From the NCBI GenBank assembly GCA_013152615.1, contig JAADGA010000023.1, forward strand, positions 1-9,740: a stretch of DNA of 9,740 nucleotides. Reading direction: 5' to 3'. The notes below the pieces were generated by a model. The model worked only from the letters and a program-made list of their open reading frames with translations, was not told where the DNA came from and ran no database searches. Origin of the DNA: Alphaproteobacteria bacterium (GTDB lineage: Bacteria > Pseudomonadota > Alphaproteobacteria > Sphingomonadales > Emcibacteraceae). Positions within the stretch are counted from its first letter, which is position 1; each line of letters opens with the position of its first letter. The translations under genes were made by a program, and so were the position numbers. This document shows, piece after piece, positions 1-6,816 of this stretch.

Positions 1-191
1 CGCCGGGAATTATGAATGTTCTTCAGGGCATCAGCATGGGGCTGCTGGTCATGGCGATTACCGCGGTGGGCATGAAAACCTCGCTGAAGACAATGTTCGG
101 TCTGGGCTGGAAACCGCTGTTTCTGATCCTGATCGAGACCCTGACCATTGCGGTATTTTATTTCTCCGCCCTTGCTTTCGGCCTTGTCTGA
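1..191 (+). CDS. YeiH/UPF0324-family putative anion (sulfate) exporter, C-terminal fragment
   Basis: The frame is open from the window edge to a TGA at 189-191 and encodes about 62 residues ending FSALAFGLV. It shows a hydrophobic helix (GISMGLLVMAITAVGMKTS), a short polar turn containing a GWKP motif, and a last hydrophobic helix (LFLILIETLTIAVFYFSALAF). The pattern 'AVGxKTSL ... GWKPL' before a terminal helix is what I recall for the end of UPF0324/YeiH inner-membrane proteins, often annotated as putative sulfate exporters; their substrate is poorly established. The gene ends 12 bp before the stop of the convergent GH13 gene, and I see no terminator hairpin in that gap. It has no evident link to the sugar locus. 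Only the last part is visible, so the family call is moderate and rests on recognition by eye. Confidence 0.6.
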   Translation, partial: PGIMNVLQGISMGLLVMAITAVGMKTSLKTMFGLGWKPLFLILIETLTIAVFYFSALAFGLV

Positions 192-203
192 GCGGGTCCG
201 GTT

Positions 204-1835
204 CTATTGGGTTGTTTTGCCGAAGAATACACCGTAGGGGGGGAGGGTGATCTGGCGGCCCTTTATTTCAGCACCGGCATGACCGGGGACCGCACATAAG
301 GACAGACCCGCGGGTGCGGCAATGGATACGGCCCGTGCCGACAGGTTAAAACCCGCATAAAGCGTATGATTTTTATAATGGCGGCTGAAGGCCAGAACAT
401 CGTCACACAGATCGCCAGGCAGATCGGTGAAATGAATGTCACCATAAAGCAGCGCGTCATGTTGTTTGCGCCATTTCAGCAAACCTTTGAAAGCATTCAG
501 CACCGACTCCGGCTCTGCGTCCTGTCTATTTACGGCCAGCGCCAGATGATCTTCCGGAATTGGCAGCCACGGCTGGCCATTGCTAAAGCCCGCAGCGGGT
601 TTTTCCGCATGCCACGGCATCGGCGTCCGGCAGCCGTCCCGGCCCTTGAAATTGGGCCAGAATTCAATGCCAAACGGGTCTTGCAACTGATTTTTGGGAA
701 TGTCCGCCTGGGTAAGGCCGAGCTCTTCGCCCTGATAGCTGCAGATCGTTCCGGGCAGGGAACACAGCAGGGCCGTCAGCATCTTTGCCATCCGCGGATC
801 AGGATTATCGCCGCCCCAACGGCTTAAGACCCGGACGACATCATGATTGCTGATCGCCCAGCAGGGGGCGCTGCCATTGAGATGCTTCATCTGCTGTTCG
901 ACGGTTTGGCGGATATGACCGGCGGAAAATTCATCAACCAGCAGTTCAAAGCTGTATCCCATGTGAAGACGTTTGTTGCTCGCGGTATAGTCGGCAATGG
1001 TTTTCAGGGAATTTTCGGTATTGATTTCGCCCATGGACATGACCCCGGGGTAACGGTCCAGCAACGCCCGCAGGTCCTGCAGAAAGGAAAGGGTCTCCGG
1101 CTGGTCATTGTCATGGATATGATATTGGGCGGCATAGGGGTTGTCCGGACTGAAGCCGCGCCCCCGGCGTTCGCTCACCGGCTTGGCCGGATTATCGCTT
1201 AACAGCTTGTCATGATAGCAGAAATTAATGGCATCAAGGCGGAAACCGTCAACCCCGCGCCGTAGCCAGAATTCAACTTCTTTCAGAATCTGGCGGCGTA
1301 ATCCGGCACAGTGATAATTCAGGTCCGGCTGATTGGCGAGGAAGTTATGGAGGTAATATTGCTGTCGGCTGGCATCCCACTGCCACGCCGAACCGCCAAA
1401 GATCGCCAGCCAGTTGTTCGGGGCGCCGCCATCGGCTTTGGCATCGGCCCATACATACCAGTCCGCCTTGTCATTATCGCGGTCCTTGCGGCTGTGCTGA
1501 AACCATTGATGCTGATCGGAGGTATGGTTTAAAACCTGATCAATAACCACTTTCAGATTACGTTTATGGGCCTCTCTGATCAGGGCATCAAAATCATCCA
1601 GGGTGCCAAATAACGGGTCAACATCACGGTAATCGGCAATATCGTAGCCAAAATCCTTCATCGGCGACTTGAAAAAAGGCGAAATCCAGATGGCATCCAC
1701 CCCGAGGCCCCGGATATAATCAAGTCTGTCGATAATGCCGGCAATATCGCCGACACCATCACCGTTACAATCCATGAGACTACGCGGGTAAATCTGATAA
1801 ATTACGGCGCCGTCCCACCAGTATGATCCATCCAT
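204..1835 (-). CDS. Cytoplasmic alpha-glucosidase, GH13 family (GH13_23-like)
   Basis: This 543-residue protein hydrolyses terminal alpha-glucosidic bonds, probably in maltose, short maltodextrins or other alpha-glucosides. The N-terminus (WWDGAVIYQIYPRSL) is the classic start of the GH13 (beta/alpha)8 barrel. Conserved region I is VVIDQVLNHTS (97-107), region II is GFRLDAINF with the nucleophile D201, region III has the acid/base E270 in MGEIN, and region IV has D332 in SNHDV. These positions and the length match GH13_23 alpha-glucosidases such as Halomonas HaG, a subfamily known to transglucosylate small alcohols and phenols. A beta-sandwich C-domain follows, ending PPYGVFFGKTTQ. There is no signal peptide, so it should act in the cytoplasm. 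The start at 1833-1835 is preceded by a purine-rich AAAGAAG on the minus strand, a weak ribosome binding site. It is divergent from the TonB receptor and shares the control region holding three LacI-type sites. The exact substrate cannot be read from sequence. Confidence 0.93.
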   Translation of the reverse strand: MDGSYWWDGAVIYQIYPRSLMDCNGDGVGDIAGIIDRLDYIRGLGVDAIWISPFFKSPMKDFGYDIADYRDVDPLFGTLDDFDALIREAHKRNLKVVIDQVLNHTSDQHQWFQHSRKDRDNDKADWYVWADAKADGGAPNNWLAIFGGSAWQWDASRQQYYLHNFLANQPDLNYHCAGLRRQILKEVEFWLRRGVDGFRLDAINFCYHDKLLSDNPAKPVSERRGRGFSPDNPYAAQYHIHDNDQPETLSFLQDLRALLDRYPGVMSMGEINTENSLKTIADYTASNKRLHMGYSFELLVDEFSAGHIRQTVEQQMKHLNGSAPCWAISNHDVVRVLSRWGGDNPDPRMAKMLTALLCSLPGTICSYQGEELGLTQADIPKNQLQDPFGIEFWPNFKGRDGCRTPMPWHAEKPAAGFSNGQPWLPIPEDHLALAVNRQDAEPESVLNAFKGLLKWRKQHDALLYGDIHFTDLPGDLCDDVLAFSRHYKNHTLYAGFNLSARAVSIAAPAGLSLCAVPGHAGAEIKGRQITLPPYGVFFGKTTQ

Positions 1836-2012
1836 ATATAGCTAACTTCTTTTCACGTTTTTACCGATTATGACAATATATATCCATATATCCCGAAATA
1901 TTCCTAAGCCCGGGGCTATCTGGTAAATTATCGGCTACCCTGTATTTAGTTATTAAATTTATTGATGCTTGTGCCAAAACTTCGCAGGCCTGAGGCGTAG
2001 TTGCAAACAGCT

Positions 2013-2024
2013 ACATACGTATTC
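2013..2024. promoter_or_regulatory. LacI-type operator, site 1 (GH13 side)
   Basis: ACATACGTATTC. Read on the minus strand it is GAATACGTATGT, identical to site 3. The palindromic core ATACGTAT with a central CG is typical of LacI-family binding sites. It lies about 180 bp upstream of the GH13 start and is oriented toward that gene. On the minus strand the identity with site 3 extends two more bases (AG), and TTTGC follows at the same offset in both. Confidence 0.65.
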
Positions 2025-2164
2025 AAATTTATGCCGGGGGATAACGGTCGTCTGTGGCGCGGGTCCGGGCCGTGAGATATAACAATTTAACCGATTGAAT
2101 TATAAAGGAATTTCATACATTGAATTTCTATAATTTTTATAATGGAGTTAGTTATAATTTTTCT

Positions 2165-2176
2165 GAATACGTATGC
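2165..2176. promoter_or_regulatory. LacI-type operator, site 2 (receptor side)
   Basis: GAATACGTATGC with core ATACGTAT at 2167-2174. It is identical over 12 bases to the right-hand site at 8401-8412. Its core starts 29 bp before that of site 3, close to three helical turns, so two bound dimers would lie on the same DNA face and could cooperate. Confidence 0.65.
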
Positions 2177-2193
2177 TTTAACAGTTCTGTAAT

Positions 2194-2205
2194 GAATACG
2201 TATGT
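2194..2205. promoter_or_regulatory. LacI-type operator, site 3 (receptor side)
   Basis: GAATACGTATGT with core at 2196-2203. It lies about 110 bp upstream of the receptor ATG and ends 6 bp before a candidate -35 (TTGCCT, 2212-2217). It is the same as site 1 read on the opposite strand, so sites 1 and 3 face outward toward GH13 and the receptor respectively. Confidence 0.65.
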
Positions 2206-2211
2206 AGGGAT

Positions 2212-2241
2212 TTGCCTTATATCGCAAATCATGGATAGGAT
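2212..2241 (+). promoter_or_regulatory. Weak candidate promoter for the TonB receptor
   Basis: TTGCCT (2212-2217) is followed after 18 bp by TAGGAT (2236-2241). Each hexamer matches 4 of 6 sigma-70 consensus positions. The predicted start near 2248 gives a leader of about 70 nt, with operator site 3 just upstream of the -35. An alternative is TAAAAT at 2285-2290, which lacks a -35, or one of the TATAAT hexamers upstream of the operators. If one of the latter were used, the operators would sit downstream of the start and suit simple repression. Confidence 0.25.
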
Positions 2242-2315
2242 GGCGCTGAAGTTAACGCCCAAGTTAATCTCGAATTAATCAAGATAAAATTACTCAAGGG
2301 AAGTAGGGAGCGAAA

Positions 2316-5201
2316 ATGTTCAAATCTCTTACCAGAAAACAGACTATACGCAAGCATACCACGGAAATTCTGTATTCAACATTGATTTCCATGGCGATCA
2401 TTATGGCAACAAATCCAACGGTGGTCTCTGCCCAGACAAGCAGCCAGAAAACCAGGCAGACAGCCAAACAGACAGCCAAACAGACAGCCGCTCAGAAGAA
2501 GGCCAAACAGAAAGCCAATAAAAAACGGGCCGCTGATGAGACCCTGACAGAAATTGTCGTCACCGGTATTCGCGGCGGCATCATGAGCTCCATCGCCAAA
2601 AAGAGTGAAAATTCATCAATTGTCGAGGCGGTTTCTGCCGAAGATATTGGCAAGCTGCCGGATGTCAGTATTGCTGATTCCATTGCCCGTCTGCCGGGTC
2701 TTGCGGCACAGCGTCTGGATGGTCGGGCGCAGCTGATCAGTATTCGCGGGCTGTCTCCGAACTTTACCACGGCAACGCTCAATGGTCGTGAACAGGTCAC
2801 CTCCAGCAATAACCGCGGGGTCGAATTTGACCAATATCCGTCAGAATTAATGAGCGGTGTTACGGTTTATAAAACCCCGGATGCCTCGTTGCTGGCACAG
2901 GCGATTGGTGGCACGATTGATATGCAAACCGTTCGGCCGCTGGAATATGGCAAACAGGCAATTGCCATTGGTGTCCGTGGAGAATATAACAGCCTTGGGG
3001 CGCTCAATTCCGGAACCACGGCTACCGGCTACCGGGCGAGTTTTTCCTATATCGATCAATTTGCCGATGATACTATCGGGGTTGCCATCGGCTATGCGCG
3101 GATGACATCACCATCACAGGAGAACCACTGGAATGCATGGGGTTTTCCCAAGACCGGAACCGGATTTCTCGATGCCAACGGTAAAGCTGTTCCATCTGAC
3201 ACACTGGTTATTGGCGGGGCCAAGCCTTTCGTTCAATCCGACAAGCTTACCCGGGATGGCCTGATGGGTACTCTTGAGTATCAGCCAGATGATACTTTCA
3301 CCACGACCCTTGATGTTTATTATTCCAAATTTAAAAATGACCAGCGGTTGCGCGGCGTCGAATTTCCGCTGAAATGGTCCGGTGCCCAGTTGCAGGATGG
3401 CATGACGGTACAGAACGGATTGGTTACCAAGGGCCAGTTTAATGGTGTCAAGGGGGTTCTGCGCAATGATGTTTTCGTGCGTAACAGCAAGATATGGTCT
3501 ATTGGATGGAATACAAAATACAAGCCGAGCAATAATTGGTCAGTGGAAACTGATCTGAGCTATTCCAAAGTTACCCGAACTGATGTCGCAATGGAAAGTT
3601 ACAGCGGCACCGGTCGCGGAGGCGGCAATGGAGCGACAGATAATCTTGGCTTTACCATGTTGGCCAATGGCGGGGCAATGTTCAGCCATAAGCTTAACTA
3701 TGCCGACCCGACCCTGTTCAAAATTGGCGGTCCGCAAAATTGGGGTGATCCGCTGAAAACCGGTACATGGGATAGTCAGGACGGCTTTATCAATAAACCA
3801 ACGGTTAATGATGAGCTTTACGCGATGCGCCTCAGTGTGGAACGTCAGCTTAGCGTTGGCCCGGTAAGCAGTATCAAGGTTGGGGTATATTATCGGGAGC
3901 GCAAGAAATCCCTGAAAGACGTTGGTTTATATCTGACCCTGAAAACCTATCCGGCCGTTCAGGCGGTGCCTAAAAAATATCTCCTGCCGCCAACTTCTCT
4001 GGGCTTTATCGGTATTGGCAATATTCTCAGTTATGATTCTCTGGCCTTTTATAACGATGGTAATTATATCGAGACCAATGCTAAAAATAATGACATAAGC
4101 CGGTCGGTCAATAGCTGGAATGTGAAGGAGAAGGTATCTGTAGGCTACATCATGGCCAATATTGATACCAATGTCAGCGATATGCCGTTGACCGGGAATG
4201 TCGGGGTTCAGGTGGTTTATACCGACCAGAGTTCTATCGGAACAGCGGCGAGTAACGGGCCAAATGGTCTTGTGGTCGTTCCCACTTTTGGCGGGGATAA
4301 ATACACAAAAATTCTGCCAAGCCTTAATCTGAAGCTTGGTATGGGCGATGATAATTACCTTCGTCTGGGGATATCCCGTACCCTTGCACGGCCCCGTATG
4401 GACCAAATGAATGCCAACAAATCCTTTAATTTTAATCAGGCAAACAACAAGCCCAGTTCAACACCCACACTGAACTCTCCGTGGAGCGGCGGTGGCGGTA
4501 ACCCGAAATTGCGGCCGTGGATGGCGGTTCAGTTTGACCTGAGCTATGAAAAATACTTTGGTGAAGGCGGCTATGTTTCGCTCGCGGGTTTTTATAAACG
4601 TCTGGAAAACTGGATCTATCCCAGTAGCGAACTCTTTGATTTCAGCGGTTTCCCTACGAATGGGATAACGCCGGTTATTACCAAGGGTTTGGTATCAACA
4701 TCAAAAAATGGTGCCGGTGGCAAGATCTATGGTGTTGAATTCTCGGGCTCGCTCCCCGGCAAGCTGATTGCTGACGAGCTGGATGGATTTGGCGCATTAT
4801 TCAGTGCATCCTTTACCGACAGTTCAGTAAGAGAGAAACCGCAGGATAAACCGCTTAAGATGCCGGGCCTGTCCAAGGCCGTGATTAACGCCACATTATA
4901 TTATGAAAGTCATGGTTTTGAAGCGCGGATCAGCGGGCGATACCGCTCCGACTTTATCGGTCAGGTATCGGGGCTCAGCCTGAACAGAACAACAGTGTTT
5001 ATCAAAAGCTCAACAGTGTTTGATGCACAGGTTGCCTATGATTTCTCCGAGATCGGTTATGATGGACTGTCTGTTCGTTTCCAGGTGAATAACCTGACGA
5101 ATGAACCTTTTTCCACCTTCCAGAACGGGGATGCGCGTCAGGTGCGTGACTTCCAGACCTATGGTCGTACCTATCTGCTGGGCCTGTTTTACCGGATGTA
5201 A
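2316..5201 (+). CDS. TonB-dependent outer-membrane receptor, Xanthomonas/Caulobacter type (alpha-glucan uptake)
   Basis: This 961-residue outer-membrane receptor imports its ligand using energy from TonB-ExbBD. A signal peptide covers about residues 1-39, with a hydrophobic stretch ILYSTLISMAIIMA and probable cleavage after VVSA. A basic, Gln/Lys/Ala-rich linker (about 42-72) precedes the TonB box ETLTEIVVTG (75-84). The plug domain follows, with IGKLPDVSIADSIARLPG and LISIRGLSPNFTTATLNGRE, which is the signature of the TonB-Xanth-Caul subfamily. The rest is a beta-barrel with the late NPKLRPW motif and a last strand GRTYLLGLFYRM. The terminal residue is Met, whereas the family usually ends in Phe. 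GGGAG lies 5 bases before the ATG. The flanking GH13 and GH97 genes and the shared operators suggest a maltodextrin or other alpha-glucoside ligand, but homologues carry many substrates. A strong terminator follows directly. Confidence 0.93.
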   Translation: MFKSLTRKQTIRKHTTEILYSTLISMAIIMATNPTVVSAQTSSQKTRQTAKQTAKQTAAQKKAKQKANKKRAADETLTEIVVTGIRGGIMSSIAKKSENSSIVEAVSAEDIGKLPDVSIADSIARLPGLAAQRLDGRAQLISIRGLSPNFTTATLNGREQVTSSNNRGVEFDQYPSELMSGVTVYKTPDASLLAQAIGGTIDMQTVRPLEYGKQAIAIGVRGEYNSLGALNSGTTATGYRASFSYIDQFADDTIGVAIGYARMTSPSQENHWNAWGFPKTGTGFLDANGKAVPSDTLVIGGAKPFVQSDKLTRDGLMGTLEYQPDDTFTTTLDVYYSKFKNDQRLRGVEFPLKWSGAQLQDGMTVQNGLVTKGQFNGVKGVLRNDVFVRNSKIWSIGWNTKYKPSNNWSVETDLSYSKVTRTDVAMESYSGTGRGGGNGATDNLGFTMLANGGAMFSHKLNYADPTLFKIGGPQNWGDPLKTGTWDSQDGFINKPTVNDELYAMRLSVERQLSVGPVSSIKVGVYYRERKKSLKDVGLYLTLKTYPAVQAVPKKYLLPPTSLGFIGIGNILSYDSLAFYNDGNYIETNAKNNDISRSVNSWNVKEKVSVGYIMANIDTNVSDMPLTGNVGVQVVYTDQSSIGTAASNGPNGLVVVPTFGGDKYTKILPSLNLKLGMGDDNYLRLGISRTLARPRMDQMNANKSFNFNQANNKPSSTPTLNSPWSGGGGNPKLRPWMAVQFDLSYEKYFGEGGYVSLAGFYKRLENWIYPSSELFDFSGFPTNGITPVITKGLVSTSKNGAGGKIYGVEFSGSLPGKLIADELDGFGALFSASFTDSSVREKPQDKPLKMPGLSKAVINATLYYESHGFEARISGRYRSDFIGQVSGLSLNRTTVFIKSSTVFDAQVAYDFSEIGYDGLSVRFQVNNLTNEPFSTFQNGDARQVRDFQTYGRTYLLGLFYRM
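2457..2489 (+). repeat. 12-bp tandem repeat in the receptor linker
   Basis: The unit CAGACAGCCAAA occurs at 2457-2468 and 2469-2480, followed by nine bases of a third copy (2481-2489). It keeps frame and encodes repeated Q-T-A-K. It sits between the signal peptide and the TonB box, in a segment of low complexity rich in Lys, Gln and Ala. Copy-number change would lengthen or shorten the periplasmic tether without breaking the protein. Confidence 0.85.
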
Positions 5202-5220
5202 TATAGTTTGACTAAAATTA

Positions 5221-5267
5221 AAACAGGCCCCTGCCGATGTGATGTCGACAGGGGCCTGTTTGTTTTG
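5221..5267 (+). terminator. Intrinsic terminator or attenuator after the TonB receptor
   Basis: The arms AAACAGGCCCCTG (5221-5233) and CAGGGGCCTGTTT (5249-5261) are perfectly complementary over 13 bp. A further 3 bp (CGA/TCG) pair inside after one mismatch, leaving a small loop. The right arm runs into TTTGTTTT, a U-rich tract. The hairpin begins 19 bp after the receptor stop, so it should end most receptor transcripts. Because the halogenase downstream on the same strand has no clear promoter of its own, the hairpin may act as a partial attenuator. Confidence 0.9.
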
Positions 5268-5301
5268 GGACACTTCATGCGAGAGATTGGAAATTAATCT
5301 A

Positions 5302-6816
5302 ATGACACAGGAAAATCGCATAAGAAAGATTATCATTGTCGGTGGTGGCACCGCCGGTTGGATGGCGGCGGCGATGCTGGTAAAAACAGCGGGACGCAGT
5401 ATCGAGATCACGCTGGTTGAATCCGATAATATTGGAACGATAGGGGTCGGCGAGGCCACCATCCCGCCAATTCAGCTGTTTAACGATCATCTTGGTCTTG
5501 ACGAGGATGATTTTCTGCGGGAAACCAAGGGCACTTTCAAGCTCGGAATCGAATTTAACGACTGGGGACGTCAGGGCGATCGTTATATGCATGCCTTTGG
5601 CCGGATTGGCCGCGATCTCGGGGCAATCCCGTTTCATCATTACTGGCTGAGGAGCCTGCAGGAAGGCCGTAAATCAAGCTTGTGGGATTATTCATTCAAT
5701 CATAAAGCGGCCTATGCCAATAGATTTGACCGGGTAACAGAAATCAAGGACACGCCGCTTGATGGTCTGACCTATGCCTTTCATTTTGACGCCACGCTTT
5801 ATGCCCGCTATCTGCGCAAATTCAGTGAGAAACTGGGGGTCAACCGGATAGAGGGCAAGGTGGTTGATGTTGCGCTGCGATCCGAGGATGGCTTTATAGA
5901 TCATCTTACGCTGGAAAATGGTACAGAAATTTCCGGGGATTTCTTTCTTGATTGCTCGGGCTTCAGGGGACTTCTAATTGAAGATGCGCTCAAGACCGGT
6001 TATGAGGACTGGAGCCACTGGCTGCCGTGCGACCGGGCAATTGCGGTGCCGTGTGAATCGACCAAACCACTACAGCCCTATACCCGGTCAACCGCGCTTA
6101 CCGCTGGCTGGCAATGGCGCATTCCGTTGCAGCATCGTACCGGTAATGGTCATGTCTATTGCAGTCAACATATCAGTGATGACGAGGCGGCGGCTATGCT
6201 GCTGGGGAATCTGGACGGGGTGCCGCTCGCCGATCCTAAATTCCTGCGCTTTAATGCCGGGCGGCGTAAGAAATTCTGGAATAAAAACTGTATTGTTCTC
6301 GGGCTTGCCAGTGGGTTTATGGAGCCGCTTGAATCGACCAGTATCCACCTGTTTCAGGCTGGCATTACCCGGCTGATCAAAATTTTTCCGGATAAAAAAT
6401 GTTCTCAGGCCGATATTGATGAATATAATCGTCAGGCAATTTATGAGTTTGAAGGTATCCGCGATTTTATCATCCTGCATTATCATCTGGCCGGGCGCAC
6501 GGATACCGCCTTCTGGCGTGACTGCGGCCATATGGATATACCGGAGACCCTGAAGCAGAAAATAGCTTTGTTTCGTTCTAACGGGCGTATTTTCTGGGAT
6601 ACGATGGAGCTTTTTGCCGAAAGTTCATGGCTGCAGGTTATGGTCGGGCAGGGGGTGATGCCAGAAGGCTATCACGCTCTGGCCCATCAGGTGGATCGTG
6701 ATCAGGTCATGGAATATCTGGCCAATATCCGGCAGATTCAGGATAAAGCGCTGTCAGCACTGCCGTTGCAGGATGATTTTATCGCCGGTCATTGTCGGGT
6801 AACGGCCGGGCAATAG
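5302..6816 (+). CDS. Flavin-dependent halogenase 1 (tryptophan halogenase family)
   Basis: This 504-residue protein is predicted to use FADH2, O2 and halide to halogenate an electron-rich aromatic compound. The FAD-binding glycine motif is GGGTAGW (14-20), the family motif WQWRIP is at 270-275, the presumed catalytic lysine is K80 in GTFKLGIEF (PrnA uses K79), and EPLESTSI (341-348) is the segment carrying the active-site glutamate in PrnA/RebH-type enzymes. Length is normal for the family and nothing essential looks missing. I chose the ATG at 5302. An in-frame ATG at 5239 lies inside the terminator hairpin and would add residues unlike any family N-terminus. Only a weak GGAA precedes 5302. 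The gene probably depends on read-through from the receptor. No flavin reductase is encoded nearby. Homologues beside TonB receptors (for example Brevundimonas BrvH) act on free indole in vitro, but their natural substrates are unknown. 'Tryptophan' in the name should not be taken as the substrate. Confidence 0.92.
   Translation: MTQENRIRKIIIVGGGTAGWMAAAMLVKTAGRSIEITLVESDNIGTIGVGEATIPPIQLFNDHLGLDEDDFLRETKGTFKLGIEFNDWGRQGDRYMHAFGRIGRDLGAIPFHHYWLRSLQEGRKSSLWDYSFNHKAAYANRFDRVTEIKDTPLDGLTYAFHFDATLYARYLRKFSEKLGVNRIEGKVVDVALRSEDGFIDHLTLENGTEISGDFFLDCSGFRGLLIEDALKTGYEDWSHWLPCDRAIAVPCESTKPLQPYTRSTALTAGWQWRIPLQHRTGNGHVYCSQHISDDEAAAMLLGNLDGVPLADPKFLRFNAGRRKKFWNKNCIVLGLASGFMEPLESTSIHLFQAGITRLIKIFPDKKCSQADIDEYNRQAIYEFEGIRDFIILHYHLAGRTDTAFWRDCGHMDIPETLKQKIALFRSNGRIFWDTMELFAESSWLQVMVGQGVMPEGYHALAHQVDRDQVMEYLANIRQIQDKALSALPLQDDFIAGHCRVTAGQ

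Larger units (their letters stand above)
1836..2315. promoter_or_regulatory. Divergent control region between GH13 and TonB receptor
   Basis: This 480-bp stretch has no credible gene. It carries three copies of the ATACGTAT-core operator (cores at 2015-2022, 2167-2174 and 2196-2203). The part at 2085-2165 is very AT-rich and holds three exact TATAAT hexamers (2129-2134, 2139-2144, 2153-2158), none with a good -35 at normal spacing. Toward GH13, the best minus-strand -35 is TTGGCA (complement of 1972-1977), but its -10 is poor. A possible receptor promoter at 2212-2241 is listed separately. The receptor ribosome binding site GGGAG (2306-2310) lies 5 bases before the ATG. I cannot assign start sites with confidence. 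Confidence 0.75.

Noticed and set aside
366..1532. Several plus-strand open frames of 73 to 153 codons inside the GH13 gene
   Set aside because: They are opposite-strand shadows of a well-conserved GH13 coding sequence, have no family features, and lack ribosome sites.
1908..1922. AGCCCGGGGCT near 1911-1921 as a terminator for either flank
   Set aside because: The stem is only about 4 bp around a tiny loop with no U tract, and it lies upstream of both divergent genes, not at a gene end.
2031..2075. A 14-codon frame (ATG at 2031, TGA at 2073) as a leader peptide
   Set aside because: It has no ribosome binding site, no codon pattern suggesting attenuation, and no hairpin after it.
5239..5301. 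Longer halogenase 1 reading frame starting at an ATG at 5239
   Set aside because: That ATG lies within the loop of the receptor terminator hairpin, and the extra 21 residues do not resemble the family N-terminus. The FAD motif is correctly placed from the ATG at 5302.
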